A model generated the notes under the pieces. The model had not been told where the DNA came from, ran no database searches, and saw only the letters and a program-made list of their open reading frames with translations. The position numbers were made by a program, and so were the translations under genes. Source: Blastococcus sp. TBT05-19 (GTDB lineage: Bacteria > Actinomycetota > Actinomycetes > Mycobacteriales > Geodermatophilaceae). From it: a stretch of DNA of 64,000 nt. Where the stretch lies: the NCBI RefSeq assembly GCF_003319095.1, contig NZ_QOHI01000001.1, positions 372,001 through 436,000 of the forward strand, given 5' to 3'. Of this stretch, positions 9,419-17,337 are shown in pieces. Within the stretch, counting starts at the first letter, position 1; the number at the start of each line of letters is the position of its first letter.

Positions 9419-10873
9419 GTGCTCCTCACCCTGTCCACCACGCACGTGCCCGCCACGGACCTCGGCTTCCTGCTGCACAAGAACCCGGCGCGGGCGCAGC
9501 AGACCTCGGTCTCGACCGGCACCGCGCACGTCTTCTACCCGGAGGCGGACGAGCACCGGTGCACCGTCGCGCTGCTGCTCGAGGTCGACCCCATCGGCCT
9601 GGTGCGCACCGCACGTGCCGGCGGCACCGAGGGGGCGGCGCTCGCCCAGTACGTCAACGACCGTCCGTACGCGGCGTCGAGCCTGCTCTCCGTTGCGCTG
9701 GGCAAGGTGTTCTCCAGCGCCCGCCGGGGGGTGAGCAAGGAGCGTCCGGAGCTGGTCGACGTCGCCCTGCCGCTGGAGGTGCACATCCCCGCCCTGTCCT
9801 GCAGCGGCGGCCCGGAGATGGTGCACCGGTTCTTCGCGCCGCTGGGGTGGAGGGTCGAGGCGACCGCTGTACCGCTGGACGACACCAGGCCGGAGTGGGG
9901 CGACTCGCGGTACGTGGAGCTGCGGCTGAGCGGTGAGCTGCGGGTCGCCGACGCGCTCAACCACCTCTACGTCGCGCTCCCGGTGCTCGACGACGCCAAG
10001 CACTACTGGGTCGACGCCGACGAGATCGAGAAGCTCCTGCGCGCGGGCAGCGGCTGGCTGGCCGCGCACCCGGAACGCGACCTCATCACGCGCCGGTACC
10101 TGCGGCACCGTGCGTCGCTGACCCGCCGGGCGATCGAGCGGCTCGCCGAGGTCGACGACGCCGAGGCGCTCGACGACGCGCTCGCCCCGCCGGTCGCCGC
10201 CGTCGGCGGGCCCGCGGACGGGGACGTCGAGGAGGCCGCCGACCGGCCGGTACCCCTGGCGCTGCAGCGGCACGGTGCGGTGCTGGCGGCCCTGCGCTCC
10301 GCGGGCGCGCAGCGGGTCATCGACCTCGGCTGCGGAGCCGGTGCCCTGCTCCCCGCTCTGCTGGCCGACCGCACCTTCACCGAGATCCTGGGCGTCGACG
10401 TCAGTGCCCGGGCGCTGGAGGTGGCCGCCCGCCGGCTCCGGCTGGACCGGCTGCCGGAGCGGCAGCAGGCACGGATCCGGCTGCTGCAGAGCGGGCTGAC
10501 CTACACCGACGCCCGGCTGCGGGGGTACGACGCCGCGGTGCTCATGGAGGTCATCGAGCACCTCGACCTCGACCGGCTGCCCGCGCTCGAGCACGCCGTC
10601 TTCGGTGCCGCCGTCCCGACGACGGTCGTCGTCACGACGCCCAACGTGGAGTTCAACGTGCGGTACGAGAGCCTGCCCGCCGGCGCCTTCCGGCACCGGG
10701 ACCACCGGTTCGAGTGGACCCGGCAGCAGTTCGCCGACTGGGCCGGGACCGTCGGGGAGCGGTACGGCTACGCGGTGCGGCTGCTCGGTGTCGGCGACGA
10801 GGACCCGGTCGTCGGCACCCCGTCGCAGATGGCCGTGTTCACCCGCGGCGCCACGACGGAGGTGGCGGCATGA
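9419..10873 (+). CDS. hen1: Hen1, 3'-terminal RNA ribose 2'-O-methyltransferase
   Basis: Bacterial Hen1 methylates the 2'-OH of the 3'-terminal nucleotide at an RNA break, so the Pnkp-sealed RNA resists re-cutting (established for bacterial Pnkp/Hen1). The N-terminal half (1-230) is the bacterial Hen1-N domain that activates the Pnkp ligase. The C-terminal SAM-dependent domain starts at VIDLGCGAGALL (about 300). The metal-binding residues are E377, E380 and H381 (EVIEHL), with H426/H429 in FRHRDHRFEW. 484 residues, normal length. GTG start without a clear Shine-Dalgarno. Its stop overlaps the pnkp start (ATGA), so the two are coupled. Confidence 0.95.
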   Translation: MLLTLSTTHVPATDLGFLLHKNPARAQQTSVSTGTAHVFYPEADEHRCTVALLLEVDPIGLVRTARAGGTEGAALAQYVNDRPYAASSLLSVALGKVFSSARRGVSKERPELVDVALPLEVHIPALSCSGGPEMVHRFFAPLGWRVEATAVPLDDTRPEWGDSRYVELRLSGELRVADALNHLYVALPVLDDAKHYWVDADEIEKLLRAGSGWLAAHPERDLITRRYLRHRASLTRRAIERLAEVDDAEALDDALAPPVAAVGGPADGDVEEAADRPVPLALQRHGAVLAALRSAGAQRVIDLGCGAGALLPALLADRTFTEILGVDVSARALEVAARRLRLDRLPERQQARIRLLQSGLTYTDARLRGYDAAVLMEVIEHLDLDRLPALEHAVFGAAVPTTVVVTTPNVEFNVRYESLPAGAFRHRDHRFEWTRQQFADWAGTVGERYGYAVRLLGVGDEDPVVGTPSQMAVFTRGATTEVAA

Positions 10874-13404
10874 GCACCGAGGAACGCGCCGTCGTCGTCC
10901 CGGACCTGTGCCTGGTCGTGCTGATCGGGGTCAGCGGCTCGGGCAAGAGCACCTTCGCGCGCCGGCACTTCGCCGCCACGCAGGTGCTCAGCAGCGACGT
11001 CTGCCGCGGTCTGGTCGCCGACGACGAGAACGACCAGTCGGCGACCCCGGAGGCCTTCGCGCTGCTGCACCACATCGCCGGCGTCCGCCTCCGCGGCGGC
11101 CGGCTCACCGTCGTCGACGCCACCAACGTGAAGGCCGAGGACCGCGCCTCCCTCGTGCGGCTGGCGCGCGAGCACGACGTGCTGCCCGTCGCGATCGTCC
11201 TCGACGTGCCGGAGGGCGAGTGCTTGGCCCGCAACGCGGAGCGCCCGGACCGCGACATCGCCGCCGGGGTCATCCGCCGGCAGCGGGCCGACCTCCGGCG
11301 CGGGCTGCGCGGGCTGGCCCGCGAGGGCTTCCGCAAGGTGCACGTGCTCGACGGCACCGAGGAGATCGACCGCGCCGTCATCACCTACGAGAAGCAGTAC
11401 AACGACCGGCGCGAGGACACCGGGCCCTTCGACGTGATCGGCGACGTGCACGGCTGCCGCGCGGAGCTGGAGGAGCTGCTCGGCGAGCTCGGGTACGAGC
11501 TGCGCCGCGACGAGCGGGGGCGGCCCGTGGACGCCGAGCACCCGGCCGGGCGGCGAGCGGTCTTCGTCGGCGACCTCGTGGACCGGGGGCCGGACGCCCC
11601 GGGCGTGCTCCGCCTGGTCATGGGCATGGTCGGCGCGGGGCACGCGCTGTGCGTGCCGGGCAACCACGAGAACAAGCTGGTGCGCGCCCTGCGCGGGCGG
11701 AACGTGCAGATCACCCACGGTCTCGAGCGGACCCTGGCCCAGCTGGAGACGGAGGACGCCGACTTCCGCCGGGAGGTCGAGGAGTTCTGCCACGGGCTGG
11801 TCAGCCACTACGTGCTCGACGGCGGGGCGCTGGTCGTGGCGCACGCCGGGCTCAAGGAGTCGCTGCAGGGCCGCTCCAGCGCCCGCGTGCGGAGCTTCGC
11901 GCTCTACGGGGAGACGACCGGTGAGACCGACGAGTTCGGGCTGCCGGTGCGCTACCCGTGGGCCACGGAGTACCGCGGCCGCGCGATGGTTCTCTACGGG
12001 CACACGCCGGTGCCGACGCCGGAGTGGGTCAACAACACCCTGTGCCTGGACACCGGCTGCGTGTTCGGCGGCCGGCTCACCGCGCTGCGCTATCCCGAGC
12101 GCGAGCTGGTGAGCGTCCCGGCGGCGCAGACGTACTACGAGCCGGCCCGCCCGTTCCTCCCGGAGGGCGACGCGGCGCCGGCCGCCGTGCCCGGGCGGCG
12201 CGACGACGTGCTCGACGTCGACGACGTGCTCGGCAAGCGGGTCGTGGAGACGTCGCTGGCCGGCCGGGTCACCGTGCGCGAGGAGAACGCCGCCGCGGCG
12301 ATCGAGGTGATGAGCCGGTTCGCCGTCGCGCCCGAGCAGCTGGTGTACCTGCCGCCGACCATGAGTCCCTCGGCCACGTCCACGCGACCGGGTCTGCTCG
12401 AGCACCCGGCGGAGGCGTTCGCCTACTACCGGGGTGAGGGGGTGGCCGAGGTCGTCTGCCAGGAGAAGCACATGGGGTCCCGGGCGGTCGCGCTCGTCCG
12501 CCGGGACGGCTCCGGTGTGCTGCACACCCGCACCGGCCGCTCCTTCTTCGGCGCCGACCTCACCGCCGCCTTCCTGACCCGGCTCTCCACGGCCGCCGAG
12601 AAGGCCGGGCTGTTCGAGGAGCTGGGCACCGACCGGCTGCTGCTCGACGCCGAGCTGCTCCCGTGGTCGGCCAAGGCAGGCGACCTGATCCGCAACCAGT
12701 ACGCCGCCGTCGGTGCCGCCGCCCGGACGGCGCTGCCGGCCGCCGTCGACGCCCTGCGGCAGGCGGCCGACCGGGGCCTGGACGTGAGGGAGCTGCTCGA
12801 CCGCCAGGAGCGCCGGGTCGCCGACGCCGGTGCCTTCACGGAGGTCTACCGGAGGTACTGCTGGCCCACGGAGGGGCTCGACGGCGTGTCCTTCGCGCCC
12901 TTCCAGCTCCTCGCGACCGCCGGGGCGACCCACTCCGACCGGCCGCACGCCTGGCACCTGGCCCTCGCCGACCGGCTGGCCGCGGCCGACCCCGAGCTGG
13001 TCCGGGGCACCCGCTCTCTCTCGGTCGACGTCACCGACCCGACGAGCGAGGCGGCGGCGACGGCGTGGTGGGAGGAGATGACCGCCCAGGGCGGGGAGGG
13101 CATGGTGGTGAAGCCCGCCGCGAACCTGACCCGCGGCCGGCGCGGGGTGGTCCAGCCCGGGCTGAAGGTGCGCGGGCGGGAGTACCTGCGGCTCATCTAC
13201 GGCCTGGACTACACCGAGCCGCAGCACCTGGAGCGGCTGCGCGAGCGATCGCTCGGCCGCAAGCGCGGGCTCGCCCTCCGGGAGTACGCGCTCGGCATCG
13301 AGGCGCTCGAGCGGCTGGCGCGCGGTGAGCCGGCGTGGCGGGTCCACGAGTGCGTCTTCGCCGTCCTGGCGCTGGAGTCCGAGCCCGTCGATCCCCGGCT
13401 CTGA
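10870..13404 (+). CDS. pnkp: Pnkp, polynucleotide kinase-phosphatase-ligase
   Basis: Three-domain RNA end-healing and sealing enzyme. The kinase domain has a P-loop, GVSGSGKST (20-28), to phosphorylate 5'-OH ends. The metallophosphatase domain has GDVHGC (191-196), GDLVDRG (about 234-240) and GNHE (about 264-267), to remove 2',3'-cyclic phosphate and 3'-phosphate. The C-terminal adenylyltransferase domain carries the nucleotidyl lysine K533 in EKHMGSRA and seals when activated by Hen1. 844 residues, close to the Clostridium thermocellum enzyme. The ATG overlaps the hen1 stop; a longer reading into hen1 was rejected. All signature residues are intact, so the system should be functional. Confidence 0.95.
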   Translation: MSTEERAVVVPDLCLVVLIGVSGSGKSTFARRHFAATQVLSSDVCRGLVADDENDQSATPEAFALLHHIAGVRLRGGRLTVVDATNVKAEDRASLVRLAREHDVLPVAIVLDVPEGECLARNAERPDRDIAAGVIRRQRADLRRGLRGLAREGFRKVHVLDGTEEIDRAVITYEKQYNDRREDTGPFDVIGDVHGCRAELEELLGELGYELRRDERGRPVDAEHPAGRRAVFVGDLVDRGPDAPGVLRLVMGMVGAGHALCVPGNHENKLVRALRGRNVQITHGLERTLAQLETEDADFRREVEEFCHGLVSHYVLDGGALVVAHAGLKESLQGRSSARVRSFALYGETTGETDEFGLPVRYPWATEYRGRAMVLYGHTPVPTPEWVNNTLCLDTGCVFGGRLTALRYPERELVSVPAAQTYYEPARPFLPEGDAAPAAVPGRRDDVLDVDDVLGKRVVETSLAGRVTVREENAAAAIEVMSRFAVAPEQLVYLPPTMSPSATSTRPGLLEHPAEAFAYYRGEGVAEVVCQEKHMGSRAVALVRRDGSGVLHTRTGRSFFGADLTAAFLTRLSTAAEKAGLFEELGTDRLLLDAELLPWSAKAGDLIRNQYAAVGAAARTALPAAVDALRQAADRGLDVRELLDRQERRVADAGAFTEVYRRYCWPTEGLDGVSFAPFQLLATAGATHSDRPHAWHLALADRLAAADPELVRGTRSLSVDVTDPTSEAAATAWWEEMTAQGGEGMVVKPAANLTRGRRGVVQPGLKVRGREYLRLIYGLDYTEPQHLERLRERSLGRKRGLALREYALGIEALERLARGEPAWRVHECVFAVLALESEPVDPRL

Positions 13405-13432
13405 CGCGGAGAGGCGGGGGCCGGGGCGGTGA

Positions 13433-13732
13433 TCACCGCCGGCTCGACCTCCGCCTGCGCTTCGACTCCACCAGCGCGAACGTCGTCGCCAGGACGACGC
13501 CGAAGCCGACGGCGAACAGCACCTGGACCACGACGGGCGACTCGGAACCCCGGGCGAGCTGGATGACCAGGAGCACCACGACGCCGATCGCGGACAACGT
13601 CGCGATGGCCCGTGGCGTGAGCTTCTGCCGCTGCATGACGCCCGAATCAGGGCGGGTGAGGTGGAAGTACAGGCCGGCAGCTCCGACCAGCACCACCGCG
13701 ATGACGACCAGCACGACGACGACAGCGTCCAC
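13433..13732 (-). CDS. Small membrane protein, function unknown
   Basis: 99 residues with three likely membrane segments (about 2-23, 42-60 and 67-88) and a basic tail SKRRRRSSRR. GTG start with GAGGAG five bases away. It converges on pnkp with a 28-base gap. No family was recognised; the positive-inside tail predicts a cytosolic C-terminus. Confidence 0.65.
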   Translation of the reverse strand: MDAVVVVLVVIAVVLVGAAGLYFHLTRPDSGVMQRQKLTPRAIATLSAIGVVVLLVIQLARGSESPVVVQVLFAVGFGVVLATTFALVESKRRRRSSRR

Positions 13733-13879
13733 GGGAGCTCCTCAGGGTCTCGGCGGCGCCGATCTTCCTGGGCGCTGCGCCCGCGCACCCGCCCGCGGCG
13801 GCGACTGCGCCCGATGAGGTGACGACGCACCGCGGCCGGGTGAGGAGGCGGGTTCGCGGAGCGGCCCCCGCGCTGTCCC

Positions 13880-13885
13880 TAGACT
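13880..13885 (+). promoter_or_regulatory. Putative -10 element of tRNA-Thr
   Basis: TAGACT lies 26 bases upstream of the mature tRNA 5' end; no convincing -35 at 16-19 bases. The 180 bases before the tRNA hold no gene. Confidence 0.35.
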
Positions 13886-13911
13886 CGTCCCGGGACTTCT
13901 CCCTGTGTCCC

Positions 13912-13984
13912 GCCGGCGTGGCGCAATTGGTAGCGCACCCGACTTGTAATCGGGCGGTTAGGGGTTCGAGTCCCCTCGTCGGCT
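13912..13984 (+). tRNA. tRNA-Thr (anticodon TGT)
   Basis: Complete cloverleaf of 73 bases. Acceptor stem GCCGGCG pairs with CGTCGGC (one G-T wobble), the D-stem is GCGC/GCGC, and the anticodon stem CCCGA/TCGGG encloses loop CTTGTAA with TGT at positions 34-36. The T-arm is AGGGG-TTCGAGT-CCCCT. The discriminator is T, and CCA is not encoded, so it must be added after transcription. The last base also belongs to the stop codon of the convergent DUF5313 gene. Confidence 0.97.
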
Positions 13985-14382
13985 CAGTCGAAGCTGCCGG
14001 CGCCGTCGCGCCGGTAGGGCGAGAGCCGTTCCAGGCGCCGGCGCTCGACCCGCTCCGCGCGGATCCGCGCCGCCGTGCCCGGCTCGTAGCCGGCCTTCGC
14101 CACGCGGTGCTCGATCGTCTCGACCATGTAGGCCATCGAGAACAGCAGACCGAGCAGCAGCCCGCCGAGGGCGGCCGACGCCCGGTAGGCCAGCGGCACG
14201 GGCACCACGAGCAGGCAGACCAGCACCAGCGGGCTCAGCTGGACGACGGCGCGGGCGAGGTGCCGCCACACCCAGGAACGGCGGGTGGTGTCCTCGAGCA
14301 CCCACGGGGAGAAGCGGTGGGGGAGACCTCCACCGAGGGCGTACCAGATCCACCGGAGGGGACCGGGCCGCACGCTGCTCAC
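13984..14382 (-). CDS. DUF5313 family membrane protein
   Basis: 132 residues: N-terminus RPGPLRWIWYALGGGLPHRF and WVLEDTTRRSWVWRHLARA are typical of this actinobacterial family of unknown role. Two hydrophobic helices (about 50-68 and 70-87) follow, then a charged tail rich in Arg and Glu. GTG start preceded by TACCGT six bases upstream and no Shine-Dalgarno, suggesting a leaderless mRNA. Its stop codon shares base 13984 with the end of tRNA-Thr on the other strand. Confidence 0.8.
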   Translation of the reverse strand: MSSVRPGPLRWIWYALGGGLPHRFSPWVLEDTTRRSWVWRHLARAVVQLSPLVLVCLLVVPVPLAYRASAALGGLLLGLLFSMAYMVETIEHRVAKAGYEPGTAARIRAERVERRRLERLSPYRRDGAGSFD

Positions 14383-14388
14383 GCTCCG

Positions 14389-14394
14389 ACGGTA
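14389..14394 (-). promoter_or_regulatory. -10 element of a putative leaderless promoter (DUF5313 gene)
   Basis: TACCGT on the minus strand ends 6 bases before the GTG start at 14382, with no ribosome binding site between. Confidence 0.5.
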
Positions 14395-14434
14395 GGCCGA
14401 TCCGGTTGCGTGCGGCGGCGCGGGCGGCCCGGCG

Positions 14435-14440
14435 TACGGT
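14435..14440 (+). promoter_or_regulatory. -10 element of a putative leaderless promoter (rarD-like gene)
   Basis: TACGGT, then GCGGCA, then the GTG start at 14447. The 6-base gap puts transcription start on or next to the start codon. Confidence 0.55.
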
Positions 14441-14446
14441 GCGGCA

Positions 14447-15364
14447 GTGGACGAGCGTCGCCTGGGGGTGTTCTCCGGGCTCGGCGCCTACGCGCTGTGG
14501 GGACTGTTCCCCCTCTACTTCCCGCTGCTGGAGCCGGCCGGCGGGCTGGAGATCGTCGCCCACCGGGTGCTCTGGTCGCTGCTCTTCGTCGGCATCCTGC
14601 TCACCGTGGTGCGCCGCTGGGGGCACGTCCGCGCGGCCGCCCGGAACCCCCGCTCGCTGCTGGTGCTGGCCGGCGCGGCGGTGCTCATCGCGGCGAACTG
14701 GCTGATCTTCGTCTACGGCGTGAACTCGGGGCAGGTCGTGGAGACCTCGCTCGGGTACTTCATCAACCCGCTGGTCAGCGTGCTGCTCGGCGTCGTCGTC
14801 TTCTCCGAGCGGCTGCGGCCGCTGCAGTGGGTGGCCGTCGGGGTCGCCGCCGTCGCCGTGCTCGTCCTGACGCTGGACTACGGGCGGCCGCCCTGGATCG
14901 CGCTGAGCCTGGCCGCGACCTTCGGCCTCTACGGGGTCATGAAGAAGCTGGTGGCGGTCGAGGCGGCGCCGGGGCTGTTCCTGGAGACGGCGCTGGTCGC
15001 CGTTCCGGCCGCGGTGACGCTGGGCGTGCTGCACGGCGGCGGGGAGGGGACCTTCGCCAACGCCGGCGCCGGGCACGCGCTGCTGCTCATGAGCTCCGGC
15101 GTCGCGACGGCGGTGCCGCTGCTGCTCTTCGCCACCGCGGCCCGCCGCATCCCGCTGTCGACGGTGGGCCTGCTGCAGTACCTGACGCCGCTGATGCAGC
15201 TGGCGATCGGTGTCTTCGTCTACGACGAGCCGATGCCGCCCGCCCGCCTGGCCGGTTTCGTGATCGTGTGGGTGGCGCTGGCCGTGTTCACCGCCGACAT
15301 GCTGCGACACGCCCGGGCCGGTGCGCGACGGACGTCACGGGATCCCGTCGTCGTGACCCCCTGA
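14447..15364 (+). CDS. rarD: RarD family EamA transporter
   Basis: Ten-helix drug/metabolite transporter superfamily protein, 305 residues. It has two EamA repeats; the RarD signature is at the start (GLGAYALWGLFPLYF, then EIVAHRVLWSLLFV) with NWLIFVYGVNSGQVVETSLGYFINPL in helix 4. Substrates of RarD proteins are not settled. The GTG start carries a putative leaderless promoter. It stands alone, divergent from the DUF5313 gene. Confidence 0.9.
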   Translation: MDERRLGVFSGLGAYALWGLFPLYFPLLEPAGGLEIVAHRVLWSLLFVGILLTVVRRWGHVRAAARNPRSLLVLAGAAVLIAANWLIFVYGVNSGQVVETSLGYFINPLVSVLLGVVVFSERLRPLQWVAVGVAAVAVLVLTLDYGRPPWIALSLAATFGLYGVMKKLVAVEAAPGLFLETALVAVPAAVTLGVLHGGGEGTFANAGAGHALLLMSSGVATAVPLLLFATAARRIPLSTVGLLQYLTPLMQLAIGVFVYDEPMPPARLAGFVIVWVALAVFTADMLRHARAGARRTSRDPVVVTP

Positions 15365-15482
15365 CGGCGCCTCGGAGGACCCGCCGGGGCGCTGGTCCGG
15401 AACTGTCGGTGGGCGGGGCTACGGTCGGCGACGAGCCGTCCGGAACACCCCGGCGGCGGGCACGGCAGAGACGGATTCGACG

Positions 15483-15821
15483 ATGAGCAGCGACCCAGCC
15501 CCCGTGGTCTCCCCGCCCCGGGCCGACGGGTCAGGGGAGACGTCCGCGCAGGTGGGCGCGGTGGAACTGACCCGCCGGGAGCACGAGATGCTCGGCTTCG
15601 AGCGGCAGTGGTGGCGGCGGGCAGGAGCCAAGGAGACGGCGATCCGCGACCTCTTCGACACCACGCCCACCCGGTACTACCAGGCGCTCAACGCCCTGGT
15701 CGAGCGCCCCGAGGCGCTGGCCGCCGATCCGCTCCTCGTGGCGCGGCTCCGACGCCTCCGCACGGCGCGGCAGAGAACCCGTTCGTCTCAGGTCCTGGGC
15801 AAGGCGAATTACATGGATTAG
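15483..15821 (+). CDS. DUF3263 protein
   Basis: 112 residues. The core LTRREHEMLGFERQWWRRAG, then IRDLFDTTPTRYYQALN and LVERPEALAADPLLVARLRRLR, matches DUF3263, an actinobacterial helix-turn-helix-like domain of unknown target. ATG start. It precedes the LytR_C gene on the same strand by 122 bases, a pairing I associate with actinobacteria. DNA binding is inferred only from the family's predicted fold. Confidence 0.88.
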   Translation: MSSDPAPVVSPPRADGSGETSAQVGAVELTRREHEMLGFERQWWRRAGAKETAIRDLFDTTPTRYYQALNALVERPEALAADPLLVARLRRLRTARQRTRSSQVLGKANYMD

Positions 15822-15943
15822 ATTTGCTCACCGTGGGCAGGCACGCCGCGTCAGGCAGTGACGGACTGGACCAGGGGAACGCTCCTGCAGCCGCTGGGCG
15901 GCGCAGGACCGATGCCCCGGAGAGCGCGCGTCCTCCGGTGGGG

Positions 15944-17281
15944 ATGAGCGATCACCCGACCACCCGGGACCGTGATCGATCCGGTCGCCGCGACGTCCTG
16001 CTCGGCGCTCCGCCGGCCGAGCGCGCGCCGCAGGGCTCGCGCTCCCGCCTGCCGCTGCCCCCGGTCCCCGTCGGCGCCCGCCCCGGTGGCGCGCCGGCCC
16101 CGCGGCCGCCGGTGGCCCCCGCCCGTCCCGTCCCGGCCGCCGAGCCGCGGATCGAGCTGGGCGCGTCCGCGCGACCGGTCGACGTCATGGGACCGGTGTC
16201 CGCGGGTGAGCCGCTGCTGCCGAAGCCCGTCCACTCCGCCGCCAAGGCCGCCGCGCCGTCGCTGACGCGCTCCGGTTCCTGGGTGGAGGACGAGTCGCTG
16301 GCCAGCACCGGGCCCGGCCGCGGCCTCCGTCCGGCGCCCCTGGTGCCCCGCGTCCCGCGCCAGACCACGCCGGCCGGCGCCCCGGCGTCGTCCTACGGCG
16401 ACTGGACCAAGCCCTCCCGCTCCGAGGCCCCCGCGCGCCCCGCCTTCGACCTCGGCACCGACCTGGACCTGCCGCAGGCCCTGGTGCCGCCGATGACGAC
16501 CGCGATCCCCGAGCGGAACGTCGTCGCGAAGCGCTTCGCCGACGTCGACGAGTACGACGACTACGACGAGGCCTACGAGGACGAGTACGCCGACGACCTC
16601 GAGCTCGACTCCGACGGGGCTCCGGCCGCCGTCCGCGGGCCGGTCAGCGGCCCGGTCCGGACCGGTCGCGCCGCCTACCGCGCCGAGCGCCAGGCCGCCG
16701 ACTCCGCCCGCCGGCGGGCCGCCAAGAAGAACGGCACCCCCGAGGTCGTCTTCGAGGACGAGGAGGAGCGCAAGCCCCGTCTGGTCCTCAAGAGCCTGAT
16801 CGCCATGGCGGTCGTCGCGCTCGCCGTCCTCGGCGTCTACACCGTGACGCAGCCCCCGGCCCAGGATGCCGGCGCGCAGACGCCGGCCGCCCCGACGACC
16901 GTCGCCGCGCCCGCGATCCCGACGACCGAGCTCCCGCCGCTGGCCAACGAGCCGATCTCCCTGGAGCCCGAGGTCGCCACGGACGCCAAGGCCCCGGTCA
17001 CCGTCCTCAACGCCACGTCGGTGACCGGCCTCGCCGGGAAGATCTCCTCCGCCGTCGTCGCCGGCGGCTGGGAGTCCCCGGGCGTCGGCGCCTACGAGGG
17101 CACCCCGGTGGCCACCACCACGGTGTTCTACACCGAGGGCGACGAGGCCCAGCGCCAGGCGGCCGAGGCCCTCAAGGCCCAGTTCCCCGAGCTGGCCGGC
17201 CCCGCCGCCCGGTTCTTCGAGGTCAGCGACGTGCCGGCCCCGGGCCTGGTCATCGTCGCCACCGGTAACTGGACGCCCTGA
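15944..17281 (+). CDS. LytR C-terminal (LytR_C) domain membrane protein
   Basis: 445 residues. A Pro/Ala/Arg-rich, probably disordered cytosolic region fills about 1-190. An acidic Tyr-rich patch follows near 200-225 (DVDEYDDYDEAYEDEY). One membrane helix is at about 282-304 (SLIAMAVVALAVLGVYTV). The extracellular LytR_C domain starts at VTVLNATSVTG (about 351) and runs to the end. LytR_C domains occur on cell-wall glycopolymer ligases, but the LCP catalytic domain is absent here, so this is likely a wall-associated partner, not an enzyme. ATG 15944 follows a GGTGGGG run; an in-frame GTG at 15833 is an alternative. Confidence 0.8.
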   Translation: MSDHPTTRDRDRSGRRDVLLGAPPAERAPQGSRSRLPLPPVPVGARPGGAPAPRPPVAPARPVPAAEPRIELGASARPVDVMGPVSAGEPLLPKPVHSAAKAAAPSLTRSGSWVEDESLASTGPGRGLRPAPLVPRVPRQTTPAGAPASSYGDWTKPSRSEAPARPAFDLGTDLDLPQALVPPMTTAIPERNVVAKRFADVDEYDDYDEAYEDEYADDLELDSDGAPAAVRGPVSGPVRTGRAAYRAERQAADSARRRAAKKNGTPEVVFEDEEERKPRLVLKSLIAMAVVALAVLGVYTVTQPPAQDAGAQTPAAPTTVAAPAIPTTELPPLANEPISLEPEVATDAKAPVTVLNATSVTGLAGKISSAVVAGGWESPGVGAYEGTPVATTTVFYTEGDEAQRQAAEALKAQFPELAGPAARFFEVSDVPAPGLVIVATGNWTP

Positions 17282-17295
17282 CGACGACGTCGGGA

Positions 17296-17316
17296 GCCGC
17301 GCGGAACACGCGCGGC
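17296..17316 (+). terminator. Hairpin after the LytR_C gene
   Basis: Inverted repeat GCCGCGCG/CGCGCGGC, 8 bp with loop GAACA, 15 bases after the stop codon and before the next gene. No T-run. Confidence 0.45.
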
Positions 17317-17337
17317 GTCCCGGCCGTTGGCCGGTTC

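Noticed and set aside
9419-13404. Phage or plasmid origin of the Hen1-Pnkp genes
   Set aside because: No integrase, tRNA-end direct repeat, or shift in base composition was seen around the cassette or at tRNA-Thr.
10768-13830. A very long open frame (about 1020 codons) on the minus strand across pnkp
   Set aside because: It is the opposite-strand image of a clearly conserved enzyme in a GC-rich genome and has a composition unlike real proteins (long runs of His, Gly, Arg).
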